Assembly (NCBI GenBank): GCA_028713675.1
Contig: JAQTNV010000014.1
Location: 4,621 to 68,620 of the forward strand
Source: a bacterium
GTDB lineage: Bacteria; Desulfobacterota; JAPLJL01
DNA length: 64,000 nt
Direction: 5' to 3'
Positions 45,432 through 53,829 of this stretch are shown piece by piece (the stretch's first letter is position 1; each line of letters begins with the position of its first letter). Below the pieces are notes generated by a model. That model was not told the DNA's origin. It searched no databases and worked only from the letters and a program-made list of their open reading frames with translations. The translations under genes and the position numbers were made by a program.

Positions 45432-45638
45432 ATGAGCCATGCTGAAAAAAAAACAACCGGGGCGGCGGCCGGGGGAAAAACCGAATCCCCGGAGAGAAGA
45501 AATTTTCTCCGGCGTTTCCTGGGAATCGGGATCATGTCCTGTTTTTTCGCTCCGGTTCGCCCTGAAGCCAGGCCTTTCCCGCCCTCCCCTTCAAGGAAAG
45601 CGGATTTCTGGCGGAAAGGTGACCGCCTGGCCGGATAG
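45432..45638 (+). CDS. Micropeptide: Tat signal peptide with a short tail
   Basis: The 68-residue frame has AAGGAGG six bases before its ATG and lies 27 bases after the radical SAM gene. Its centre, ERRNFLRRFLGIGIMSCFFA, has a twin-arginine motif (RRNFL) and a hydrophobic core, then PVRPEARPFPPS. A mature chain of about 30 basic residues would remain. It is either a very small Tat substrate, a protein-binding lure or the remnant of a larger Tat protein. The strong ribosome binding site favours real translation. No homologue is recognised. Confidence 0.55.
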   Translation: MSHAEKKTTGAAAGGKTESPERRNFLRRFLGIGIMSCFFAPVRPEARPFPPSPSRKADFWRKGDRLAG

Positions 45639-45726
45639 ACCCCGGACAGGTTTACAAAGGGAGCTTTCTGCTTTTTAAAAAAGGATGTATTATTTCTTCT
45701 CCACCGGTTCGAGCTAAGGAGGAAAA

Positions 45727-46665
45727 ATGGAGTCGCGGAAGAAACTGATTTACAGTCTTGTCGGGCTGGGAGTATTTTTTCTGGCTGTCCTGATCGGATT
45801 CTCCCTCTGGAAGGGAAGATCCACCCCGGTCCAGTTCATCAAGGAGGACTCGGCTTTCGGCCCGGTGGTGGAAGGCACGTTCTACCCCGCCGACCCGACC
45901 AAATTGAACCAGTGGATCCAATCCTTCATTCAACAGACCCCTAATTTCGACGCGGGCGGACGCCAGATTTTCGGTCTGATTGTTCCCCACGCCGGTTACA
46001 ACTATTCCGGCCGAACCGCCGCGGCCGCGTTCAAGCTCCTGCAGGGGAAAAGTTTCCCCCGCGTGGTGGTGATGGCCCCCTCTCATCATGCCCAGTCCAA
46101 GGAAGTGTCCATCCCGGGATATGCTTATTATCAAACCAATCTCGGGACGATCCCGATCGACCGGGAAAGCGTCCAGAAGCTGAAAAAGGGAAGGCCCTGG
46201 ATCACCGATAACCCCAATCTCTACAACCGGGAACACGCCCTGGAGGTGGAGCTGCCTTTCCTCCAAACCGTCCTGGGTAAATTCCAACTGATCCCGATCA
46301 TAATCGGGGATTCCGACATTGACCTGGCCCGGAACCTGGCCGCCGCGCTCAAGGAAACCCTGGGCAATGACGCCCTCTTTATCGCTTCCACCGATCTTTC
46401 CCATTATCATCCTTATTCACAAGCCGAAATGATGGACAAGAATACCCTGAGTCTGATCGCCGCCCAGGACCCGGAAAAACTGAACCGGGCCGTAGCCGCC
46501 CAGCAGGCGGAACTCTGCGGGCTGGGCCCGGTCCTGACCATCATGACCCTTTTCCAAAACGTGCCCACTGGAAAGATCCAGCTAATTTATAACGAAAATT
46601 CCGGCGACGTCGTGGGTCAGAGAGAAAGCGTGGTCGGGTACGGGGCATTGGGCCTCTTCTATTAA
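45727..46665 (+). CDS. amrB: Memo-like protein (AmmeMemoRadiSam system protein B), membrane-anchored
   Basis: The 312-residue protein has AAGGAGG before its ATG. The Memo signature residues are all present: LIVPHAGYNYSGRTAAAAF, VMAPSHHAQS, FIASTDLSHYHPY and AELCGLGPV, supplying the His, His and Cys metal ligands of Memo. Residues 7-29 (LIYSLVGLGVFFLAVLIGF) form an uncleaved signal anchor, so the domain is predicted in the periplasm, unlike soluble cytosolic Memo. AmmeMemoRadiSam protein A (AMMECR1) is missing here. The downstream gap holds no gene. Confidence 0.9.
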   Translation: MESRKKLIYSLVGLGVFFLAVLIGFSLWKGRSTPVQFIKEDSAFGPVVEGTFYPADPTKLNQWIQSFIQQTPNFDAGGRQIFGLIVPHAGYNYSGRTAAAAFKLLQGKSFPRVVVMAPSHHAQSKEVSIPGYAYYQTNLGTIPIDRESVQKLKKGRPWITDNPNLYNREHALEVELPFLQTVLGKFQLIPIIIGDSDIDLARNLAAALKETLGNDALFIASTDLSHYHPYSQAEMMDKNTLSLIAAQDPEKLNRAVAAQQAELCGLGPVLTIMTLFQNVPTGKIQLIYNENSGDVVGQRESVVGYGALGLFY

Positions 46666-47056
46666 TCCCCCCTAACCGAAACATTTTTAATCGTATTACG
46701 TTGATCGGTTGGGCGACTCGTTTTCCGCCTCTGGCGGAATCCCGCCAGAGGTGGTGATCGTCGTGTTATTCAGACAATGTCATTCTTCTTTAATATACCG
46801 CAACCGTAAGACCTAACCAAAACCAGCCGCGCAACCGCAACCGTTTAACTCAATTTAATCGACAAAATACCAATAGCCTATTCGGGGAAGACCAGACAAA
46901 CATTCATCCCAACTGAGTCTTTTAGGTTGGATCCGGGTTTTGCCCCTGGTCTGAATATTTCCTCTGTTATTGACAGATTGCCTAAGATTGATTAAAAGAA
47001 TTAACGCAATGCGAAAAACGATTTAATTTCACTAATTTTCTTAAAAGGAGGAAAAA
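46666..47056. other. 391-base gap with a REP-like hairpin and a promoter
   Basis: A perfect 10-base-pair palindrome CCTCTGGCGG-aatc-CCGCCAGAGG lies at 46728-46751. It has no T-run and is therefore more like a REP element than a terminator. The right end carries the thiolase promoter. Nothing else could be identified. Confidence 0.6.
46970..46998 (+). promoter_or_regulatory. Sigma-70-type promoter of the thiolase gene
   Basis: TTGACA (46970-46975) and TAAAAG (46993-46998) are separated by 17 bases. It is followed by a leader of about 50 bases with AAAAGGAGG before the start. Confidence 0.55.
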
Positions 47057-48307
47057 ATGGCAAAAGCTAGGACTCTCAAGGAAGTTGTGGTGGTGGACGG
47101 TATCAGGTCCCCCATCGGCAAATCCGGCTGGAAAGGCATGGAAAAGCGCGGCATGCTCGCGGAAGCCTCCGGCCAGGACCTGATGGCCGCCATGCTCAAG
47201 GGGCTCGTGGCGCGGGTCCAGAAGGCATCTCCCAAGTTCAACCCCATTGAAATCGAAGACGTTCTGCTCGGCTGTCTCTCCCAGATCGGGGAGCAGGGCG
47301 GGAATATCGGCCGGATCGCCGCTCTCCTGGCCGATCTTCCCGTACAGGTTGCCGGCGCGACGGTCAACCGCTATTGCAACGCCGGCCTCACCGCCATCAA
47401 CATGGCCGCCAATACCATCGCGGCCGGAGCCGGTGATATCTTCATCGCCGGCGGCGTGGAGATGATGTCCCATTACCGGATGGGCTCCGATGTGACGGTA
47501 GCAGTGGACGCCGCTTACCCGGTATATATGTCCAAGGACCTCGAAAAGACCCGGATGTTCGTGGCCCAGGGTTTCTCCGCCGAGCTGGTAGCGGAGAAAT
47601 ACAAACTCACCAAGGATGAGATGGACCGGTTCGGGCTCTGGAGCCACCAGAAGGCCACCAAGTCCCAGCGCAGCGGTTTCTTCAAGCAGCACATTGTCCC
47701 CTTCACCTTCACCAACGAAGCCGGCAATGAAGTAACCCTGACCGAGGATGAAACCATCCGCCCGATCTGCCTGGACGACCCCAAGAAGGCCCTGGCCGAC
47801 ATCACTAAGCTCCAGGGTCGTTTTAAACCCACCGGCGGAACCGTGACCGCGGGTAATTCCTCACAGATCGTGGACGGCGCTGCCGCCACCATGCTGATGT
47901 CTGAGGAAAAGGCCGGCGCGCTCGGGCTCAAGCCCCTGGCCCGGATCGTCTCCACCTCGATTGCCGGCGACGACCCCTACATCATGCTGACCGCCCCGAT
48001 CCCGGCATTGCAGAAGGCCCTGGACCGCGCGGGGATGAAAATGAACCAGATGGACTGCATGGTGTTCAACGAAGCCTTCGCTTCTCCCCCCATGGCTTTC
48101 GCCAAGCATTTCGGAATCGACATGTTTGATGAAAGGATCAACCCCATGGGCGGCGCGATCGCGGTCGGGCATCCGATCGGAGCCTCCGGCGTGCTCTGGT
48201 TCAACGAGATGGTCCACTGGCTCCACCAGAACAAGAAGAAATACGGGATCTTCACCCTCTGCGGCGGCGGCGGCATCGGGATCGCCACTATAGTGGAAGC
48301 CTACTAA
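47057..48307 (+). CDS. Thiolase (acetyl-CoA acetyltransferase family)
   Basis: The 416-residue thiolase has the nucleophile cysteine in NRYCNAGLTAINMAAN, NEAFASPPMAFA, the histidine in GHPIGASGVLWFNEM and the second cysteine in TLCGGGGIGIATIVEAY. It condenses or cleaves acyl-CoA with acetyl-CoA; chain length and direction cannot be told. It has its own promoter, a strong ribosome binding site (AAAAGGAGG) and a terminator, and is not flanked by other beta-oxidation genes. It is probably well expressed. Confidence 0.93.
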   Translation: MAKARTLKEVVVVDGIRSPIGKSGWKGMEKRGMLAEASGQDLMAAMLKGLVARVQKASPKFNPIEIEDVLLGCLSQIGEQGGNIGRIAALLADLPVQVAGATVNRYCNAGLTAINMAANTIAAGAGDIFIAGGVEMMSHYRMGSDVTVAVDAAYPVYMSKDLEKTRMFVAQGFSAELVAEKYKLTKDEMDRFGLWSHQKATKSQRSGFFKQHIVPFTFTNEAGNEVTLTEDETIRPICLDDPKKALADITKLQGRFKPTGGTVTAGNSSQIVDGAAATMLMSEEKAGALGLKPLARIVSTSIAGDDPYIMLTAPIPALQKALDRAGMKMNQMDCMVFNEAFASPPMAFAKHFGIDMFDERINPMGGAIAVGHPIGASGVLWFNEMVHWLHQNKKKYGIFTLCGGGGIGIATIVEAY

Positions 48308-48341
48308 AATCCTGGAATAATCCGTTTGCTGACCAAAAAGC

Positions 48342-48372
48342 GGGGGCACGGCCAAAAGCCGTGCCCCCTTTT
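48342..48372 (+). terminator. Rho-independent terminator of the thiolase gene
   Basis: An 11-base-pair stem GGGGGCACGGC / GCCGTGCCCCC with a five-base loop is followed by TTTTATTTT. Confidence 0.88.
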
Positions 48373-48526
48373 ATTTTCTGATTAATTCCCGGAAATAATG
48401 TATCTTACGGACGTCCACCCATCCGCCCCTCTTTATCAAAGAGGGGCCGGGGGAGATTTAAACGTTCTTCCTGATCATGAAAACACCTCTTCCCCCCTGA
48501 CTCCTAACGCTTCACGCCTGACGGGT

Positions 48527-49447
48527 TCAGGTGGCGTAGGTCAGCCAGTCGCGGTAGCGGGGTTCCTGGCCCCGGACCACGGTCTGGAAGATTTTCTGCA
48601 GGGATTGCGTGATCGGCCCGGGTTTGCCCGTCCCGATCTTGCGATCGTCCACCTCGCGGACCGGGGTGATCTCCGCGGCGGTCCCGGAAAGAAACATCTC
48701 GTCGGCGCAATACATCTCGTCCCGGGAAAAGCGTTCCTCCCGGCAGGGAATTTTCTGGTCCGCCGCGATCCGGAGCAGCGAATCCCGGGTGATCCCCGCG
48801 AGCACCGAGGTCAGGGGCGTGGTTTTCAGGACCCCCTGGGAAACGATGAAGATGTTCTCCCCGCTGGCCTCGGAAACATAACCTTCGGGATCGAGCAGGA
48901 CGGCTTCGTCGTATCCCATCCGGGTCACCTCCCGCTTGGCCAGGATCGAGTTGACGTAATCCCCGCTGCATTTTGATTTGGTCATGCTCACGTTGGGATG
49001 GTGGCGGGTGAAACTCGAGACCTTGGTCCGGATCCCGTTGGCGAGGCCCTCCTCGCCCAGATAGGCTCCCCACTTCCAGATCACGATCGCCACCCGCACC
49101 GGGTTGTTGGCCGGGAGAAGCCCCATCGCCCCGTCGCCCAGGAACACCAGCGGCCGGATGTATCCCTCGGGCAGCCGGTTGATCCTGATCAGGTCCAGGG
49201 TCGCCTGCTTGAGGTCCTCCGGGCGGAAGGTAATCTCCAGCTGGTGAATAAGCGCGGAACGATACAGGCGGTCCAGGTGCTCCTGCAGGCGGAAAACCGC
49301 GGAACGCTTGTCCCCGGTCTGGTAAAACCTGATCCCCTCGAAAACCCCGAGGCCATAATGCAGGGAATGAGTCAGGATGTGCACCTGGGCTTCGTCCCAG
49401 CCGACCATCTTTCCGTCCATCCAGATTTTTTCAGTTTTCTCGACCAT
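48527..49447 (-). CDS. ilvE: Branched-chain amino acid aminotransferase
   Basis: The 306-residue PLP-fold IV enzyme makes valine, leucine and isoleucine from their keto acids. [16 protein letters not shown] is the family entry, the PLP lysine lies in [29 protein letters not shown] contacts the cofactor, and [12 protein letters not shown] is the usual end. ATG 49447 has AAGGCGGG upstream; the frame is open to TTG 49474, which would overlap the next gene by four bases. It may be coupled to the DUF4388 genes upstream. Confidence 0.95.
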   Translation of the reverse strand: MVEKTEKIWMDGKMVGWDEAQVHILTHSLHYGLGVFEGIRFYQTGDKRSAVFRLQEHLDRLYRSALIHQLEITFRPEDLKQATLDLIRINRLPEGYIRPLVFLGDGAMGLLPANNPVRVAIVIWKWGAYLGEEGLANGIRTKVSSFTRHHPNVSMTKSKCSGDYVNSILAKREVTRMGYDEAVLLDPEGYVSEASGENIFIVSQGVLKTTPLTSVLAGITRDSLLRIAADQKIPCREERFSRDEMYCADEMFLSGTAAEITPVREVDDRKIGTGKPGPITQSLQKIFQTVVRGQEPRYRDWLTYAT

Positions 49448-49470
49448 TTTTCCCGCCTTGTCGGTTGGAT

Positions 49471-50931
49471 TCAACTGCTTTTGCTGGTATCTTCCCCTTT
49501 AAGCATCTGTTTTAAAACCTTGCGATTTTCCGGATTCAGGTCTATCGCCTTCTGGAAAAATTTGGCGGCCTCGGCGGTGTTCTTCTCCATGGCCAGAATT
49601 CTTCCCATATAGAGATAAGCTTTATCACACTTGGGACCGATCGACAGAGCCTTGTTGATCAATTCCCGGGCCTGTCCGATCTTGCTCCGGTCCTTAAAAT
49701 AAACCGCCAGGGCCAGGGTGGCAAGGTATTCCGGTTCCTTGGGATTCATCTTGACCGCGTTGGTCAGGGCTTCCACGGCCAGGTTGTAATCCTGTTTCCA
49801 GAACAGGAAGGTTTCCCCGCGCCCGAACTCGAGATCCGCGCCCAGGACCGCCTTGTCCGCTTCGGCTTTATTCTCTTTGGCCTTATCCTGGCGGTACTTG
49901 ACCAGATACTGCGCCCGCTTGGCGTCATTACTGAGGATTTCATAAGCCTGGTCATAATTTTTCTGGATATCGCCCCTGACCTTTTGCACTTCCGGGGTAA
50001 CCCGGGTCAAGCCCTCCGGGGGTTTCAAAGCCTGGCGGGCCCGGTGATAAGCTTCTTCAATCTCGTCAGGCCGGGCGTCATCCTTGATCCCCAGAATGGC
50101 GAAGAAATCCAGGCCTTTGATTTCCTTGAAGAGATCCAGGATTTTCTCCCGGTCCTGCTTCTCCAGCACCGCCTCCTCCAGAACCCGGTATTCAATCAGT
50201 CCCAGGCGGAAAAGGGTAAAAAGCACCATGTAAGTGGACCGGAGATTGAGCTTGGAAAGGGTCAGGATATCCCGCAGGCTCCGGAAACCGGTGATCAGGG
50301 TATAAAGATCGGCCTCGTTGGTCTGGAAACCGAGGTCCTTGGGCTTGAAGGCGGGATTTTCCACCCTGGCCAGATATTCGTTGAGGAAGGGCTCGAGGTC
50401 GGCGCGAATCTTTTCCGGATCGTAAATATCCTTGATTCCCTCGTAAATCAGGGATGGAACGGGAATCCGGGTAATATCGGTAATGGAGGGATCAAGCTCC
50501 ACCCCTTCCACGAACTGGTACTGGCCGTCTTCCCACTTCATCACCTCCACGGCGCGCTGCTTCAGCTGATATTTGAGGGCAAAATAAATCTCGTCCGGGC
50601 TCAGGATCCCCATTTCGATCAGCAGCTCCCCCTGCCTCTTTTTCGTGGTCTTCATCTGCTCCAGGCACTTATCCAGGTCCTCCTTGGAGATCTTTCCCCC
50701 GTCGGAGAGAATCCGGCCCAGGCACTCATTCACCACGTTCGAGCGGCCGAACAGGAGCCAGCCCCGGCGGAAATAAAGCTCCTTGGCGACCTTCCCGCGG
50801 GCCAGCTTCAAAACCCCGGTTTTTTCCTCCCTGGCGATCTGGGCGTAAAGATCGAGCGCCCGCCCCGGGGACATTTCCCCGCTCCAGGGCACTTGCTGCG
50901 GGGTCGGAATCGGCTTACTTTTGGGATCCAT
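49471..50931 (-). CDS. DUF4388-J-domain-TPR protein, J domain without HPD
   Basis: The 486-residue cytoplasmic protein begins with a DUF4388 domain (about 20-180: [40 protein letters not shown]). Residues 275-350 are J-domain-like ([20 protein letters not shown]), but the HPD of helix II-III is replaced by LKPPEG, so it should not stimulate DnaK. TPR repeats fill 370-480. DUF4388 proteins are found in gliding or complex-signalling bacteria; the role is unknown. The start overlaps the stop of the paralogue upstream by one base (TAATG). Confidence 0.85.
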   Translation of the reverse strand: MDPKSKPIPTPQQVPWSGEMSPGRALDLYAQIAREEKTGVLKLARGKVAKELYFRRGWLLFGRSNVVNECLGRILSDGGKISKEDLDKCLEQMKTTKKRQGELLIEMGILSPDEIYFALKYQLKQRAVEVMKWEDGQYQFVEGVELDPSITDITRIPVPSLIYEGIKDIYDPEKIRADLEPFLNEYLARVENPAFKPKDLGFQTNEADLYTLITGFRSLRDILTLSKLNLRSTYMVLFTLFRLGLIEYRVLEEAVLEKQDREKILDLFKEIKGLDFFAILGIKDDARPDEIEEAYHRARQALKPPEGLTRVTPEVQKVRGDIQKNYDQAYEILSNDAKRAQYLVKYRQDKAKENKAEADKAVLGADLEFGRGETFLFWKQDYNLAVEALTNAVKMNPKEPEYLATLALAVYFKDRSKIGQARELINKALSIGPKCDKAYLYMGRILAMEKNTAEAAKFFQKAIDLNPENRKVLKQMLKGEDTSKSS

Positions 50932-52583
50932 TAACGTTTAAAGAGACGGCTGAAGGTGCTCTTCTTCTCCTCCGTCTTCTGTTTGCGCATCTCGAAAACC
51001 CGCAACTCCCGTTGGGCCTCCAGGGACTTCGGATTTATTTCCAGCGCGCGGGTGAAATACTGACGGGCCTCATCCTCATTGCCCGAGAGCTTGCTGATCG
51101 TTCCCAGGTAATAAAAACCCTTGTCCAGGCGGGGATTGCGCTCGGTCGCCTGTTTTATCAATCTGGCCGCTTCCTTGATTTTATTCTCATCGATCGGAGG
51201 CGTGGAATATTTCTTGTATATCGCCCAACCCAGGGTCATCCGGTACTCGGGCTCCTCCGCGTTAAGCTTAACCGCCCAATCCAGAGCCTCCAGGGCCTGA
51301 TCGTACTCCTTCTGCTTCAGCAGCATCTCGCCTTTTTGATACTGCAATTCGGCGTTGACCAGCTTCTCCGCCCCCTTCTCGAGCTCGGCCTGTTTGTCCG
51401 CCGTGCGGATGGAATCCAGGTATTTTTTCCGGCCCTCTTCATTCCCGATGGTGGCAAAGGCCTGGGAAACCAGAGCGAAAACCGCGTTGGAGAGTTTCTT
51501 CATCTCCTCGTTCCCGAAAACCGAGAAGCGATCCGGGTGATACGTCCGGGCCAGGCGGAAATATGACTGTTTGATCCGGGCCAGGTCGGCGTCCTGCTTC
51601 AACCCGAGAATCCCGAAGCTGTCCAGATCGCGCAGCTTTTCATAAGTGCTCTGTAAATCCTCGAGGATTTCCTCCTTTGATGAGGAGGAGGACTTGTCTT
51701 CCGCGTCTTCCTCCCGGCCGCCGGAAGCCGTGGCCGCCGGGGCGGCCGGCGGAACGGAGGGCGGCGCCGACAAAGGCGGCGGCGCGGGATCCGCTTTTTT
51801 CCCGGCCGGGGGCCGGGGGATTTCCGCCCCCGTTCCGGGGGCAGCTATCGGGATCAGGACGCCGGTGACAATCAGGGTATAAAACAGGACCTGGGCCTCG
51901 GAGCCAAAGCGGTCCAGAAGGTCTCCCACCCGGCTCTTCCCGTTGATGGCTTTCAGGATGCGGCGGTCGGAAAGCTTCAGGCGGTTTTCATCAAAGGCCA
52001 GGGCCTGGCGGTCGGAGCGAGCCAGGGGCTGGTCCCGGTGGCTTTCCAGAAAAACCTGGATTCTTTCCTTGGGAAAGCGGGTGGAAACCCCCTCGTAGAT
52101 AATGGCGGCGAGTTCCAGGCCCGAAGAAACCTCGGGCTCCTTGATATCTGCGCTCGGGAAAAAACGATAGGCGCCCTCGGGCCAGCTGAAAAGATCAAGG
52201 AACCTTTCCCGGGCCTGTTTTTTAAGAAGTTCAGGAAGCTCATGGGAAGAGATCGCACCCATGGCCATTAAAACCTCGCCCTGTTTTTTTCCTTCCGCGC
52301 TCATGATCCGCAGGGATTCCTCGTAAACCGAGTCGCTGATTTTGCCGGTCCGCTGCAGAAACCGGCCCAGGCATTCATTGACAATATTTGACCTGATCTC
52401 GAGCGTGGTCCCGCCCTTGAAAACGATCTCCTTTTTCATATCCCCGCGCTTAAGCCGGAGAAAACCATCCTGCTGCTCCCGGCCAACCCTCCCGAGAACA
52501 AACGGCAGGGGATAATTCCGGAGGTCTCCGATCAGAGGAGGATTAAGGATCTCTTCAATGCGGTAAGTTGAAACACTCTCCAT
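50931..52583 (-). CDS. DUF4388-J-domain-TPR protein, intact J domain
   Basis: The 550-residue paralogue of the next gene has DUF4388 (GFLRLKRGDMKKEIVFKGG, CLGRFLQRTGKISDSVYEES), a proline/alanine-rich linker near residues 255-290, a J domain (DSFGILGLKQDADLARIKQS, then ARTYHPDRFSV with intact HPD) and C-terminal TPR repeats. It could recruit DnaK, while its partner cannot. The two are translationally coupled. Each carries TPRs for binding a shared client or complex. No client is known. Confidence 0.87.
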   Translation of the reverse strand: MESVSTYRIEEILNPPLIGDLRNYPLPFVLGRVGREQQDGFLRLKRGDMKKEIVFKGGTTLEIRSNIVNECLGRFLQRTGKISDSVYEESLRIMSAEGKKQGEVLMAMGAISSHELPELLKKQARERFLDLFSWPEGAYRFFPSADIKEPEVSSGLELAAIIYEGVSTRFPKERIQVFLESHRDQPLARSDRQALAFDENRLKLSDRRILKAINGKSRVGDLLDRFGSEAQVLFYTLIVTGVLIPIAAPGTGAEIPRPPAGKKADPAPPPLSAPPSVPPAAPAATASGGREEDAEDKSSSSSKEEILEDLQSTYEKLRDLDSFGILGLKQDADLARIKQSYFRLARTYHPDRFSVFGNEEMKKLSNAVFALVSQAFATIGNEEGRKKYLDSIRTADKQAELEKGAEKLVNAELQYQKGEMLLKQKEYDQALEALDWAVKLNAEEPEYRMTLGWAIYKKYSTPPIDENKIKEAARLIKQATERNPRLDKGFYYLGTISKLSGNEDEARQYFTRALEINPKSLEAQRELRVFEMRKQKTEEKKSTFSRLFKR

Positions 52584-52652
52584 GGATATTCCCGGGTTTC
52601 GCTTTCGCGTTCAACTGGAAAAATTATATTCGGATCCCCATTCCGGCTCAAG

Positions 52653-53675
52653 TTAAAAAATCCGGCGGATCCCCTCTTCAAAGGGAGGACGAACCAGCCC
52701 GCGCTCGGTGATAATGGCGGTGATCAACCGCGCCGGGGTCACGTCGAAGGCCGGATTGCCGACCGGAACCCCGGTTGGTACGATCCGCTCGCCGGCCCAG
52801 GTCTCCACCTCCTCCGCCGGCCGCTCCTCGATCGGGATCAGGTCTCCCCGCGCCAGGCTCAAGTCAATCGTGGAAGTGGGGGCGGCCACATAAAACGGGA
52901 CCTGATGCGCCTGCGCCAAAATCGCCAGCGAGTAGGTTCCGATCTTGTTGGCCGTATCGCCGTTGGCGGAGATCCTGTCGGCGCCCACGATGATCAAATC
53001 CGCCTCCTTCCGGGCCAGAAAAAAACCGGCGGCCCCATCGGTGATCACTTTTACCGGTATGCCCGCTTCCCGCATTTCCCAGGCCGTCAGCCGGGCGCCC
53101 TGGAAAAGAGGACGGGTTTCATCCGCGATCACGCTGACTTTCTTCCCGGAAGCCGCCGCGGCCCGGATGACTCCCAGTGCGGTTCCGAATCCTCCGGTGG
53201 CCAAGGCCCCGGCATTACAGTGGGTCAGGATCCGGGCCGGGTCCGGAACCACTTCATTCCCGAATTCCCCGATCCGCCGGTTGATTTCGATATCCTCGGC
53301 CAGAATATTCCGGGCTTCGGAAAGCAGCAGCCTGGGCAAGCCGGTGGGATCCGATCCGGCCGAGCTGACGGTTTTTTCCATTCTCTCCAGGGCCCAGAAA
53401 AGGTTCCGGGCCGTCGGACGGGTCGAGCGCAAACCGGCGATCGCCCGCCGGATTTCCGAAACCATCCGTCCATGATCACCGGTCTCTCCGGCCGCCAGGG
53501 CCACTCCGAAAGCGGCGGCGATCCCGATCGCGGGGGCGCCCCGGACCACCATTTCCCTGATGGCGTCCGCCACCTCCGCCCAGGTCCGGCATTCCCGATA
53601 ACTGACCTGGTTCGGAAGGAGCCTCTGATCCAACAGCAGAAGACCGCCGTTCTTCCATTCGAGGGTTAAAACCAT
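52653..53675 (-). CDS. mtnA: S-methyl-5-thioribose-1-phosphate isomerase
   Basis: The 340-residue enzyme of the methionine salvage pathway turns methylthioribose-1-phosphate into methylthioribulose-1-phosphate. Catalytic cysteine lies in THCNAGALATGGFGTALG and aspartate in IIVGADRISANGD; VRGAPAIGIAAAFGVALA and AAPTSTIDL are also typical. AAGGAG lies 10 bases before ATG 53675. The open frame continues to GTG 53726 through an atccgtg word tract, which is unlikely to be coding. Other methionine salvage genes are not nearby. Confidence 0.94.
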   Translation of the reverse strand: MVLTLEWKNGGLLLLDQRLLPNQVSYRECRTWAEVADAIREMVVRGAPAIGIAAAFGVALAAGETGDHGRMVSEIRRAIAGLRSTRPTARNLFWALERMEKTVSSAGSDPTGLPRLLLSEARNILAEDIEINRRIGEFGNEVVPDPARILTHCNAGALATGGFGTALGVIRAAAASGKKVSVIADETRPLFQGARLTAWEMREAGIPVKVITDGAAGFFLARKEADLIIVGADRISANGDTANKIGTYSLAILAQAHQVPFYVAAPTSTIDLSLARGDLIPIEERPAEEVETWAGERIVPTGVPVGNPAFDVTPARLITAIITERGLVRPPFEEGIRRIF

Positions 53676-53699
53676 TCCGTTTCCGCTCCTTGAAAATCC

Positions 53700-53800
53700 T
53701 CTGACACGGATTTCACGGACGGACACGGATCAAGGCCGGCTTTCAATGAGTAGAATGATCTGAAGACCGTGGGAATCGGTGTAAATCCGTGTCTGAATCT
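53700..53800. repeat. acacggatttcacggac word tract
   Basis: Variations of the words acacggat and atccgtgt occur at both ends of the gap (53701-53729, 53780-53800). A shorter version is at 27702-27730 and a partial one near 42700. Confidence 0.5.
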
Positions 53801-53829
53801 AAAAAGAGAAAATTCTGAATCCCGGAAAG

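Noticed and set aside
46728-46751. Hairpin downstream of the Memo-like gene as a terminator
   Set aside because: No T-run on either strand; more like a REP palindrome.
53675-53726. Longer mtnA start at GTG 53726
   Set aside because: The added codons lie in an atccgtg word tract, and ATG 53675 has AAGGAG at good distance.
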